The position numbers and the translations under genes were made by a program. DNA of 38,081 bases from positions 1 to 38,081 of the forward strand of contig JACZYW010000003.1 of assembly GCA_022570885.1 (NCBI GenBank), in the 5' to 3' direction. This document shows positions 1 to 8,506 of the stretch, in pieces. This DNA is from Chloroflexota bacterium. Its GTDB lineage: Bacteria; Chloroflexota; Dehalococcoidia; DSTF01; RBG-16-68-14. The notes under the pieces are model-generated. The model was given only the letters and a program-made list of their open reading frames with translations, had not been told where the DNA came from and did not search any database. Each line of letters begins with the position of its first letter. Position 1 is the stretch's first letter.

Positions 1-384
1 CTGGGCCTCGCGGCGCACACGTGACCGTCCGGCCTCGTCGAGCCCCTCCGTCTTGATCACGGCGATCGCCACGTCTCGGTCGAGCCGGCTATCGCGAGCC
101 AGGTAGACACGCTTTCGCCCGCCCTCGCCAAGGAAGCTCTTGACCTGATAGCGGCCTTCGCTGAAGGACGTACCAGGAGTTATCGCTGGTTGGACCGAAG
201 GAGCCAGAGTAGCCGAGGACGGCGTTGCGTCCTTCTCTAGTGAGGCGCCGCACTGGCCGCAGAACCGCTCGCCGGGCTCGGGCTGCGTGCCGCAAGCAGC
301 GCAGACGACGGCCAGGTCAGCACCGCACTGGCCGCAAAACTTGCGCCCCTCACGGTTCTCATGGTCGCAGGCTGGACAATGCAA
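1..384 (-). CDS. Ser/Thr protein kinase, N-terminal part (double zinc ribbon + start of kinase domain), truncated by window edge
   Basis: Own translation of the minus strand from TTG at 384: MHCPACDHENREGRKFCGQCGADLAVVCAACGTQPEPGERFCGQCGASLEKD...EGRYQVKSFLGEGGRKRVYLARDSRLDRDVAIAVIKTEGLDEAGRSRVRREAQ. Two CxxC..CxxC ribbons followed by a glycine-rich loop and VAIxxIK lysine motif. Confidence 0.8.
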   Translation of the reverse strand, partial: MHCPACDHENREGRKFCGQCGADLAVVCAACGTQPEPGERFCGQCGASLEKDATPSSATLAPSVQPAITPGTSFSEGRYQVKSFLGEGGRKRVYLARDSRLDRDVAIAVIKTEGLDEAGRSRVRREAQ

Positions 385-595
385 CTAGTTCGACCTCCAA
401 AAGCGTCTGCGGGCATCAGTATACAGCCAGTCGGAAGTATGCGACACTCCAACGTGTCCGCTGGCTGAGCGACGTGCGCAAGATCGGCGCGGGGAGCTAC
501 TACCCTCCGCTTCGGATGCGACTCGTGGAGGCGGCTTACCTATAATCGGGAGCCTTGCGACGCGTGACCTGCTGAGCATGTGAAGGAGGAATAAG

Positions 596-1453
596 ATGAT
601 CGCTCGATCGCAGTTCGGACGCACCGGACATGAGAGCACGCGGACGATCTTCGGCGCGGCAGCCCTCGGGCGAGCGACCGACGACGAGGCGGCGCCGGTT
701 CTCGAGCTCTTGCTCCAACATGGCATCAACCACATCGACACGGCGGCGATGTACGGTCGCTCGGAACGACGCGTCGGGACGTGGATGGACGGGCACCGCA
801 AGGACTTCTTTCTCGCCACAAAGACCAACGAACGAACCTACGAGAAGGCGCGCGCCCAGTTCCACCACTCGCTTGAGCGGATGCGCGTCGATAGCGTCGA
901 CCTGCTGCAGCTACACAACCTCGTCGAGCCAGACGAGTGGGAGGTCGCGATGGGGCCGGGCGGGGCACTAGAAGCAGCGGTCGAGGCGCGCGACCAAGGC
1001 CTGACCCGCTTCATCGGCGTGACCGGGCACGGCGTCACCGTAGCCCACATGCACCAGCGCAGCCTGGAGCGCTTCCCCTTCGATTCCGTGCTGTTGCCCT
1101 ACAACTTCAGCATGATGCAGAACCAGCGGTACGCCTCGGAATTCTCAGAGCTGGCCGCGCTCTGCCGGGAGCGTGGCGTTGCGATCCAAACGATCAAGGG
1201 ACTGACGCTGGCGCCGTGGAACGACAAGGAGCACACGCACAGCACCTGGTACGAGCCGTTTACGGACCAGGCCGATATCGACCGCGCCGTGCACTACGTG
1301 CTTGGCCTGCCCGGCGTCTTCCTGAACACCGCCGGCGATATCGAGCTGCTGCCGCGGATCCTCGACGCGGCGAGCCGATTCCAGCGCGCGCCGGCGGAGG
1401 AAGACATGCGAGGGATGGCGGCGAGCCGGGCCATGGCGCCGCTGTTCACGTGA
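596..1453 (+). CDS. Aldo/keto reductase family protein
   Basis: ORF of 285 aa; FGRTGHES..., [40 protein letters not shown] motifs; RBS aaggaggaataag upstream. Confidence 0.88.
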   Translation: MIARSQFGRTGHESTRTIFGAAALGRATDDEAAPVLELLLQHGINHIDTAAMYGRSERRVGTWMDGHRKDFFLATKTNERTYEKARAQFHHSLERMRVDSVDLLQLHNLVEPDEWEVAMGPGGALEAAVEARDQGLTRFIGVTGHGVTVAHMHQRSLERFPFDSVLLPYNFSMMQNQRYASEFSELAALCRERGVAIQTIKGLTLAPWNDKEHTHSTWYEPFTDQADIDRAVHYVLGLPGVFLNTAGDIELLPRILDAASRFQRAPAEEDMRGMAASRAMAPLFT

Positions 1454-1676
1454 CTCAGGTTACCTGCATGGAAGCGGGCGCTCGTTGCTAGCCGTCGGTG
1501 TCGGTGACCAGCAGCAAAACCGTGTACTTCCCTGGTAGCCTCGGCCTTTGTGATAGAATAGCGCCGTCCGAATCCGGCTGGTTCGGTCGGCGGGTGCTCG
1601 CCTTCAAAACGTGACCGCACGGGCCCGTCCGAACGATCTTCGGCCCGGATGCTCTGATGGGAGGAAAGAAGTCCCG

Positions 1677-3416
1677 ATGAAAGAGCAAACGAAGCAAGCT
1701 CAGGCAGGGTCGCTGCTGGACGTGCTCGGCTCAAGCGAATGGGACTCGTTGCGTCGCCATATGGCCCGCCATGCATACGAACCGGGTGATGTGCTCGTAC
1801 ACCAGGGAGCCGTGGAACCTGACTTTCAAGTCATCGTCGAGGGCGTGGCGTCGATATCGGCAACGAGCCCTCTTGGCCAGCACCTAGAGCTGGCACGACT
1901 CGGGCCCGGCGATTCCATCGGCGAGATGTCCTTGCTCACAGGCGAGCCGGCTTCGGCCCAGGTCACGGCCTGGACTCACCTAGAGGCATACGTGATTCCA
2001 GCTGCCAAACTGGTCACCCTAGACCCTGAGTGGCCACAACTTACGCAGGCGCTATCGGCTATCTTAGCCACCCGGCTCGGGAAGGCGAATGACAGGCTGC
2101 TGAGCATGCACACGGCCAAGGTCCAGGTTGTGTGTTGCTCGCCGTCCGATGTGTCCGCTCTGTCCCGGCTGCCTGGAGAGCTTGCTCAAGTGGCATCGGC
2201 ACGAGTGTTGGTGATGACGGTCGGGGACCATTTCGAAAGCACCGGCTTGTTGGACGCATTTGCAGGACGAAACGTCTCCGTGATCGCTATGGGTACGACT
2301 GACTCATCGGAACTGCGAAATCGGATTCACCTGCTTGAGCAGGAGTACGACCAGATCATTCTCTTCGGGGCTGAGGAAACCTTCCGAGAGCTGGAGGACG
2401 AGGTCCACTCCTTTCTGCGTGTTCAGCCAGAAGACCATCCTGACCAGCATGCAGGCGACGGATCGACCGTGGTCGTTACGGAGAAACCATGGACGCGAGC
2501 GGTGATCCAGCAGATCTCGTCAGCGTTGGACCAAACGGTAGTCGGCGTGCTACCGCCAGAGTCGCCGTCCCCCGGCCCTCGCGATCCAGTAGCGAAGCTG
2601 GCCCGCGTACTCGGCGGCCAGCAGGTTGGGATTGCCCTTGGCGCAGGTGGAGCGAAGGGGTTCGCTCATTTAGGCGTGCTACGGGCGCTGGAAGAGCTGG
2701 GCACTCCGATCGACGTGATCAGCGGCTGTAGCATCGGCGCTGCCATCGGTGCAGGATGGGCGGCGGGGCTGTCAGCCGACGAACTCGCGATAGCCGCGAA
2801 GCGGATCGGATCCCGCGCCATCCGGCCAACCATCCCGCTTCACTCGCTCCTCAGCAATAGGGGGATACGCGACGAACTCAAGCGCCTGGGTGCGGGCAAA
2901 CGGTTCGAGGACCTCGATATTCCCCTCGCACTGGTCGCTACGGACATCTACCGCCGCTGCGAAGTGACGTTCACCTCCGGAGTTGTGTGGCCAGCCATCC
3001 TGGCGAGCATGGCGATCCCGGGTATCTATCCGCCGATTCGAGCCAGGCGGAGCTATCTCGTAGACGGCGGAGTGCTGAGTCCAGTTCCGGCTCAGCAGGC
3101 ACGTGCCCTGGGGGCGGGTATTGTTATCGGCGTCAGACTGACGGGCAAGAGCACTTCGCCGACTGAAGAGCTCGACTTTACACCATCGCGACCGCTAGTA
3201 GCGGAGACGATGACCCGCAGCCTGGAGATCATGAACAATCGGATCTCCGAGTTCAGCAAGGACCAAGCAGACGTTACCATCGAGGTTTGCCTTGATGGCG
3301 GTGGGATAGGCGATTTCAACCGCGGCGACGAATACATGGAGGCCGGATACAAAGCGACTATGGAGGCTGCGGAGATGATTAGAGCGGTGCTGCCGTATCT
3401 GAAAGGCGTCGCGTGA
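1677..3416 (+). CDS. Cyclic-nucleotide-binding-domain / patatin-like phospholipase (NTE/RssA type)
   Basis: N-terminal cNMP fold (GDVLVHQGAVEPDFQVIVEG...GDSIGEMSLLTGEPASAQV); C-terminal GAGGAKGFAHLGVL oxyanion loop, GCSIGA (GxSxG) and DGG catalytic dyad motif. RBS gggaggaaag before ATG 1677. Confidence 0.88.
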   Translation: MKEQTKQAQAGSLLDVLGSSEWDSLRRHMARHAYEPGDVLVHQGAVEPDFQVIVEGVASISATSPLGQHLELARLGPGDSIGEMSLLTGEPASAQVTAWTHLEAYVIPAAKLVTLDPEWPQLTQALSAILATRLGKANDRLLSMHTAKVQVVCCSPSDVSALSRLPGELAQVASARVLVMTVGDHFESTGLLDAFAGRNVSVIAMGTTDSSELRNRIHLLEQEYDQIILFGAEETFRELEDEVHSFLRVQPEDHPDQHAGDGSTVVVTEKPWTRAVIQQISSALDQTVVGVLPPESPSPGPRDPVAKLARVLGGQQVGIALGAGGAKGFAHLGVLRALEELGTPIDVISGCSIGAAIGAGWAAGLSADELAIAAKRIGSRAIRPTIPLHSLLSNRGIRDELKRLGAGKRFEDLDIPLALVATDIYRRCEVTFTSGVVWPAILASMAIPGIYPPIRARRSYLVDGGVLSPVPAQQARALGAGIVIGVRLTGKSTSPTEELDFTPSRPLVAETMTRSLEIMNNRISEFSKDQADVTIEVCLDGGGIGDFNRGDEYMEAGYKATMEAAEMIRAVLPYLKGVA

Positions 3417-5854
3417 CCACTGCCGAAGAAGTCCCTGTTCAGTTGCTGAAGCACGTCCCGATCTTTTCGGCCTGCTCCGAGGAAGCGCTGGCGCTGCTTG
3501 CAGCCGTCCTGCAACCACAACAGGTGCAAGCCGGCGAGATCATCTTCAGCGAAGGTGACCCGGGTGACGAACTGTACATCATCGCCTCCGGCCACGCTCG
3601 GGTCGTCTCCGACGTGCACACTGAGAAGATAGTATTCGCACATCTTGGGCCCGGCGAGTTCTTCGGCGAGATGGCCCTCATTACCGGAGAACAGCGTTCC
3701 GCCGGGGTCATCGCGGCGACCGATGCTAAGCTCTGGCGCCTGCGTAAGGCGGACTTCCAGGCCATCCTGCAACAGCATCCGGAGATCGGCATCGAAATGA
3801 CCCGCATCCAAGGCGAGCGCGTCCGGCGGGGAAACGTTCAACGCTTTGAGAACGAAGCCTTCACGTTTCTCACCCTGACGCCAGAGCGGCCGGAAATCAC
3901 CATCGGCCGGTTGCCGGAGAACGATCTCGTGATCAACGATCCCCAGGTCGCTGGCGTACATGCGCGGGTCAGGAATACTGACGGGCGCTGGGTGATCTAT
4001 GACGAGGGCTCCGAGATAGGGACGTACGTGAACCGCCGTCGCGTCAAAGTCGCAGAGCTACAGGACGGCGACGAGATTCTCATCGCCGCTAACAAGATTT
4101 TCCTCGATGGCGTCCAGGTAAAGGGCTTTCGTGGCAGAGAAGGGATCCGCATCGACGCGCTGAATCTCTCCAAGGAGTTGAAAGACGGCCGCTGCATCCT
4201 GAACGATATCTCGCTAAGCATCGCACCCGGAGAGTTCGTGGCAGTCGTCGGCGGGAGCGGCGCCGGGAAGACGTCGCTCCTCCACGCGCTCAACGGCTTT
4301 TCGCCTGGCACGAGTGGCGCCGTCCGCTACAACGGAACAGACCTCTACGAGAACCAGGGCCTCTTTCGAACCGTGCTCGGCTATGTGCCCCAGGACGACA
4401 TCGTCCACGGCGAGCTGACGGTGGAACGCACGCTCTACTATACGGCCAAGCTGCGGCTGCCCAAGGACACAGGCACCGCTGAACTCGATGAGCGCATAGG
4501 AGAGGTGCTCGAAGCAGTCGGGCTCGCGCAACACCGCAAGACCGAAGTGCGCCGCCTCAGCGGAGGCCAGCGCAAGCGCACGAGCGTGGCGATCGAGCTA
4601 CTGGCGCGGCCGCGCGCACTCTACCTCGACGAGCCCACCTCTGGACTCGATCCGTCGCTGGAAGGTCGGATGATGACGCTGTTTCGAGACCTTTCCGACA
4701 GCGGCACCACGGTTGTGATGTCGACCCACGTGACCCAGAACCTGCGCATGTGCGACAGGCTCGCCTGGATGGCGCCGGGTGGGCATCTCGTCTTCTTCGG
4801 CTCACCGCCGGAAGCGCTGCGCCATTTCGGTGTTCAGGATTTCGGTGAGATCTACGGATTGCTCGAAACCCCCGAGGAGAGGGAGCGCTGGTCGGCCGCC
4901 TTCCTTGATTCGGTCGCCTACCGCGTAAACGTGAAAGAGCGCTTGGCGCCAGAGTCCGCAACAGCCGTCGAGACTGAGGACTCAGAGGAGGGAGTCGAGA
5001 GCCATCGGGAGGTGGAACCGGGCAGGAAGCAGAGCCCGCTACGCCAATGGTTCTGGCTCACGGCGCGTTATGCCGAGACGCTCGTTAGGGATGCTCCCAA
5101 CATGGCGCTCCTCGTAGTCCAAGCGCCGGTCATCGCTCTCGCTGTGCTGCTCTTATTCAACAGCGACATCTTCGGCGCTACGACGGAGGAGGGAGGCGAC
5201 GCGTTCCGTGCGCTTATGTCCCTGCACATCCTCACCACAGCGGCGATCTTCCTGGGCTCCTCGAACGCAGCACGCGAGATCACAAAGGAGTCGGCCATCT
5301 ATAGCCGCGAACGGCTGGTCAATCTGGCGGTCGTCCCGTACGTTATGTCCAAAGTGGTCGTGCTCTCGCTCCTCTGCCTATTCCAGGCGGCGGCGCTCGT
5401 CGGCATCTTCGCTCTTGCCGTGGATCTACCCGGGTCTGACCTGGAGCTCTATCCGAAGCTGTTCTCGGCCGTCCTGCTCACGCAGCTGGCCGGACTGAGC
5501 ATGGGGTTGTTAGTCTCCGCCCTTTCGGCGAACTCCGACCGGGCGATGGCTATCGTGCCGGTCCTGCTCATCCCACAGCTCATCTTCGCCGGCGCCCTCG
5601 TCCCACTCGACCACATGTTGGCGCCAGCGAAGGTCATCTCTCAGTTCATGATCAGCAAATGGGCGCTTCAGCTCGCAGGAAGCCTGACCGATCTCAGCGA
5701 ACGGTTCGTGGCCCAGTTCCCGAGCGTCTTCGCTGAGCCATATCGAAACGAACTGGAACCCACCGTTTGGCTACCTTGGGTCGTCTTGGCCGCCTTCACC
5801 GCCGTCATGCTTCTGGCCACCATCCTCGTGCAACTCCGCAAGGACGTTCACTAG
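3413..5854 (+). CDS. CNBD - FHA - ABC ATPase - ABC2 membrane (ABCG-like) fusion transporter
   Basis: CNBD (GEIIFSEGDPGDELYIIASG...GEFFGEMALITGEQRSAGV); FHA (ITIGRLPENDLVINDPQVAGVHARV); Walker A GGSGAGKTS; signature LSGGQRKRTSVA; Walker B ALYLDEPTSGLD; C-terminal hydrophobic ABC2-type domain. GTG start overlaps upstream stop by 4 nt (GTGA). Confidence 0.9.
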   Translation: MTTAEEVPVQLLKHVPIFSACSEEALALLAAVLQPQQVQAGEIIFSEGDPGDELYIIASGHARVVSDVHTEKIVFAHLGPGEFFGEMALITGEQRSAGVIAATDAKLWRLRKADFQAILQQHPEIGIEMTRIQGERVRRGNVQRFENEAFTFLTLTPERPEITIGRLPENDLVINDPQVAGVHARVRNTDGRWVIYDEGSEIGTYVNRRRVKVAELQDGDEILIAANKIFLDGVQVKGFRGREGIRIDALNLSKELKDGRCILNDISLSIAPGEFVAVVGGSGAGKTSLLHALNGFSPGTSGAVRYNGTDLYENQGLFRTVLGYVPQDDIVHGELTVERTLYYTAKLRLPKDTGTAELDERIGEVLEAVGLAQHRKTEVRRLSGGQRKRTSVAIELLARPRALYLDEPTSGLDPSLEGRMMTLFRDLSDSGTTVVMSTHVTQNLRMCDRLAWMAPGGHLVFFGSPPEALRHFGVQDFGEIYGLLETPEERERWSAAFLDSVAYRVNVKERLAPESATAVETEDSEEGVESHREVEPGRKQSPLRQWFWLTARYAETLVRDAPNMALLVVQAPVIALAVLLLFNSDIFGATTEEGGDAFRALMSLHILTTAAIFLGSSNAAREITKESAIYSRERLVNLAVVPYVMSKVVVLSLLCLFQAAALVGIFALAVDLPGSDLELYPKLFSAVLLTQLAGLSMGLLVSALSANSDRAMAIVPVLLIPQLIFAGALVPLDHMLAPAKVISQFMISKWALQLAGSLTDLSERFVAQFPSVFAEPYRNELEPTVWLPWVVLAAFTAVMLLATILVQLRKDVH

Positions 5855-6017
5855 GCGAGCTGTTCGCCCAATCACTCGGCTGCCAGATTCGAGCTGCCAA
5901 CATCCCGCGCGAGGTGCCCACCGCGTAACGGCGTTCCCTGAGCTCGTTGAACACGCCGTAGGGGGTTGGAAACGCTCTGCTCAGTATGCAGATGGTCGCT
6001 GTTTTGGCGATGACAAA

Positions 6018-6038
6018 GGCCGCCGGAGACGGCGGCCC
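6018..6038 (-). terminator. Hairpin terminator, minus strand, directly downstream of the tRNA-Gly fragment
   Basis: GGCCGCC-GGAGAC-GGCGGCC stem-loop followed on the minus strand by TTTG. Confidence 0.5.
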
Positions 6039-6055
6039 TATGCATATTGTGCAGG

Positions 6056-6081
6056 ATTGGAGCGGAAGAGGAGATTCGAAC
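6056..6081 (+). repeat. 26-bp direct repeat, left copy
   Basis: ATTGGAGCGGAAGAGGAGATTCGAAC, identical at 30623-30648. Confidence 0.85.
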
Positions 6082-6102
6082 TCCCGACCCCCTCCTTGGC
6101 AA
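6058..6102 (-). pseudogene. tRNA-Gly(GCC) 3' fragment (anticodon loop to CCA)
   Basis: Minus strand TTGCCAA-GGAGG-GGGTC-GGGAGTTCGAATCTCCT-CTTCCGC-T-CCA: intact anticodon loop, T-arm and acceptor 3' strand. The 5' anticodon strand (CCCAT) cannot pair with GGAGG, and no GCGGAAG acceptor strand is present. Confidence 0.7.
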
Positions 6103-6116
6103 ATGGGGCCCGGCTC

Positions 6117-6167
6117 TGCAAGCTGCTACCGACGCTACCACTCCTATTCGGTCGATGCAAGCTGCTA
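6117..6167 (+). repeat. Pair of 12-bp direct repeats TGCAAGCTGCTA (6117-6128, 6156-6167)
   Basis: Exact match, start-to-start 39 bp, adjacent to the tRNA fragment; a 12/14 relative (TGCTGGCTGCTAAC vs TGCAAGCTGCTAAC) lies at 30524-30537. Confidence 0.6.
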
Positions 6168-6317
6168 ACAATTAGGGGGTCGCGGAGCGTGTAAGTTAGG
6201 TGGTCTGGCCTAACAGTGGCCTTCAGATCGCTCTACAAGATGGCTGGGAACGGGGCCAAGTCGCCCATCCTCCATTGGCCAACGTCCATGGCTAGCTCAA
6301 AGGCCTAACCTAACCGA

Positions 6318-6370
6318 CCCTCTGCTTCCCCAGCAGAGGGTCGACGGTTTGAGTCCGTTCTCCCGCTCCA
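6318..6370 (+). pseudogene. tRNA-Gly(CCC)-like 3' fragment
   Basis: CCCTCTGC-TTCCCCA-GCAGAGGG anticodon arm, T-arm GACGGTTTGAGTCCGTT, acceptor CTCCCGC-T-CCA. Upstream sequence lacks the complementary GCGGGAG and a pairing D-stem. Confidence 0.6.
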
Positions 6371-6548
6371 CGATCACAATATTGCCCTCTAGTCACTAGT
6401 CTTTAACCCCTTCGTCTCGGAGGCCTCGGGCCTCGTTGACTGCTGGACGCTGACACGGCCGGCGAAGGAGGGTCATCATAGCTCGGAGGTCGAGACGGAG
6501 AGGGTGGCATGACGTGGACAAGTCCGACATCCGGGTGAGTGAACTGGT

Positions 6549-6720
6549 GAGTCATTCCTGGTGAACCAGGATGACCGTAACCATTCGCCCAAGAACGTGC
6601 GCTGGTACAGCGACATGCTGAGCCGCTGGGCCGCTTCGCCGCGTCCCTGTCAGCAGAGGCACGGCTGCGCGACATCGACGCCGCTGCAATCCGCGCGGCG
6701 CTCCGATTCCTGCACCTCGT
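6549..6720 (+). pseudogene. Decayed tyrosine recombinase/integrase, N-terminal core-binding domain remnant
   Basis: Frame 1: ESFLVNQDDRNHSPKNVRWYSDMLSRW; after a frameshift near 6627-6634 the neighbouring frame continues RFAASLSAEARLRDIDAAAIRAALRFLHL. Together they resemble a SAM-like integrase N-domain (xxxSPKTVRWYxxMLxRF). No catalytic R-H-R-Y domain follows. Confidence 0.55.
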
Positions 6721-6855
6721 ACCACACCGGCTGCAAGAAAAGATGCTGATGTTCTCACCGCCCGCCGGTATCGTCGACCAGCACCGCCGTATGGTTCCCG
6801 CATGGCTACGGCAGGTGAAAAGCCCTAGACGGCAGGCCATTCGGCCCCCAATGAC

Positions 6856-6873
6856 GGGCCGTTCGGCCCTTTT
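6856..6873 (+). terminator. Rho-independent terminator upstream of the central operon
   Basis: GGGCC-GTTC-GGCCC followed by TTTT. Confidence 0.5.
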
Positions 6874-6877
6874 AGCC

Positions 6878-6901
6878 TTAACTTAGCAATTACTAGATTA
6901 A
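6878..6901. promoter_or_regulatory. Imperfect palindrome in the AT-rich leader of the central operon (candidate operator/promoter)
   Basis: TTAACTTAG-caatta-CTAGATTAA, about 20 bp upstream of the first CDS start; the only clearly AT-rich stretch at the operon head. Confidence 0.3.
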
Positions 6902-6919
6902 GCATCATGGATATCGGTG

Positions 6920-8506
6920 ATGGCTGACGCGACGTTTGACGCTGTCATTATCGGTGCCGGGCACAACGGGATGGCGCTGGGCACCTACTTGGCGAGATGC
7001 GGCTGGGACGTGGCGATCTTTGAGAAGCGCGCCGAAGAGGGCGGGGGCCTCTGCACGGAGGAGCTCACCCGGCCCGGTTTTCTCCACAACGTTCACTGCA
7101 ACTATCACACGCTGGTTGGCGTCTGTCCTGTGTACGACGACCTAGGGCTCTACGACCATGGCCTGGAATACGTTCAGCCACCGGTGCAGATGGGCAGCGT
7201 GTTCCGCGATGGCACCGCTCTCACGGTGCATACGGATATCGACAAGACCTGTGCCTCCTTCGCCCGCTTCTCGGAAAAGGATGCGGAGACGTTCCGGCGG
7301 CTCCATGATGAGGTGAAGGGGTACCTTGACCTCATCTTAAGTACCTTGATGTACTCCCCGCCTATCCCGCTCGTCGATATTACGAAGGCGATGGTCGTTT
7401 GGCAGGTGGCAGACAAGTCGGAGTTCCTCAGTGTTCATCTGCGTAACAAGACGATTAGCGAGTTCTTGGACGAGCACTTCGAGAACGACAAAATCAAGGC
7501 GCAGCTCGCGTTCCAGGCGGCTATCTCCGGCTACGCCACGGACCGCAGAGGGCTGGCCGTCTCCTTCCCGCTGCTGGTGGGCAAGATGGACAACTGGCAC
7601 GTCTGCGTCGGCGGCTCCCACCAGCTAGCCCATTCATTGTGGGAGGCTTTTAGCCACGCTGGCGGAAGCATCTTCCTAAACACGCCGGTCGCCGGCATAT
7701 TGACCGAGAACGGGCGCAGCACCGGCGTCCGTCTCTACGACGGGAGCGAAGTGCGAGCGCGGCACGTCGTTGCCAGCACGATCGACCTCGAGCAGACCTT
7801 CCTGAAAATGCTTCCTCGCGAAAAGCTCGATCCGAAGCTGATCAGTCAGATCGAAAACTCCTCCCACATGGATTGGTCCTACTATAGCGTCCACCTCGCC
7901 ATGCGGGAGCCACCGCAGTATGCGGCGGCCGAGTTCGATCCGGATGTGCAGAACGCGTGGGTGCTGAACGTGGGATACGAGTCGCTAGAGGAGCTGAATG
8001 CAGACTGGCGGGCGGTGCGAGCTGGTAAGCTTCCCGATCCTCGGCCGAACTGCGCCGTCAACACACTCTTCGACCCCTCGGATGCGCCGGATGGCTTTTA
8101 CACCGGCCTCATGCGCCAGTTCGCTCCTATCGATATCGGCCGGGGCGGCATCGAGGCCTGGGATGAGATGGCCAATTCGTACGGCGAGCGTTGCATCGAT
8201 GCTTGGGCGGACTACGCACCTAACATTCGAGATGCCGTGATCGAATGGGTACCCTATACTCCTCTCGATATCTCGCGACGCATGGTGAACATGGTGCGTG
8301 GCGATTGGATGGGTGGCCTCGTCGATCTGGACAATCTGCTAACGGAGCGTCCCTGCCCAGAGCTCTCTCAGTACCGCACGCCGTTCAAAGGTCTCTACCT
8401 GTGCGGCGCCACCCAGCATCCGCACGGATTTATCACCTTTGCGCCGGGCTACAACGCCTTGCAAGTGATCGCGGAAGACTACGGGTTGGACCGATGGTGG
8501 CAGTAG
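6920..8506 (+). CDS. FAD-dependent oxidoreductase, phytoene-desaturase/PYROXD2-like
   Basis: N-terminal dinucleotide fold DAVIIGAGHNGMALGTYLARCGWDVAIFEKR; C-terminal GLYLCGATQHPHGFITFAPGYNAL. Confidence 0.85.
   Translation: MADATFDAVIIGAGHNGMALGTYLARCGWDVAIFEKRAEEGGGLCTEELTRPGFLHNVHCNYHTLVGVCPVYDDLGLYDHGLEYVQPPVQMGSVFRDGTALTVHTDIDKTCASFARFSEKDAETFRRLHDEVKGYLDLILSTLMYSPPIPLVDITKAMVVWQVADKSEFLSVHLRNKTISEFLDEHFENDKIKAQLAFQAAISGYATDRRGLAVSFPLLVGKMDNWHVCVGGSHQLAHSLWEAFSHAGGSIFLNTPVAGILTENGRSTGVRLYDGSEVRARHVVASTIDLEQTFLKMLPREKLDPKLISQIENSSHMDWSYYSVHLAMREPPQYAAAEFDPDVQNAWVLNVGYESLEELNADWRAVRAGKLPDPRPNCAVNTLFDPSDAPDGFYTGLMRQFAPIDIGRGGIEAWDEMANSYGERCIDAWADYAPNIRDAVIEWVPYTPLDISRRMVNMVRGDWMGGLVDLDNLLTERPCPELSQYRTPFKGLYLCGATQHPHGFITFAPGYNALQVIAEDYGLDRWWQ

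Noticed and set aside
6056-6160. Complete functional tRNA on the minus strand
   Set aside because: 5' acceptor strand and pairing 5' anticodon stem are absent; only the 3' half is recognisable.
5986-6168. 60-aa ORF with WSGRGDSNSRPPPWQMG
   Set aside because: Well-known spurious translation of a tRNA gene region; explained by the tRNA-Gly fragment. The same applies to the ORF at 30514-30714.
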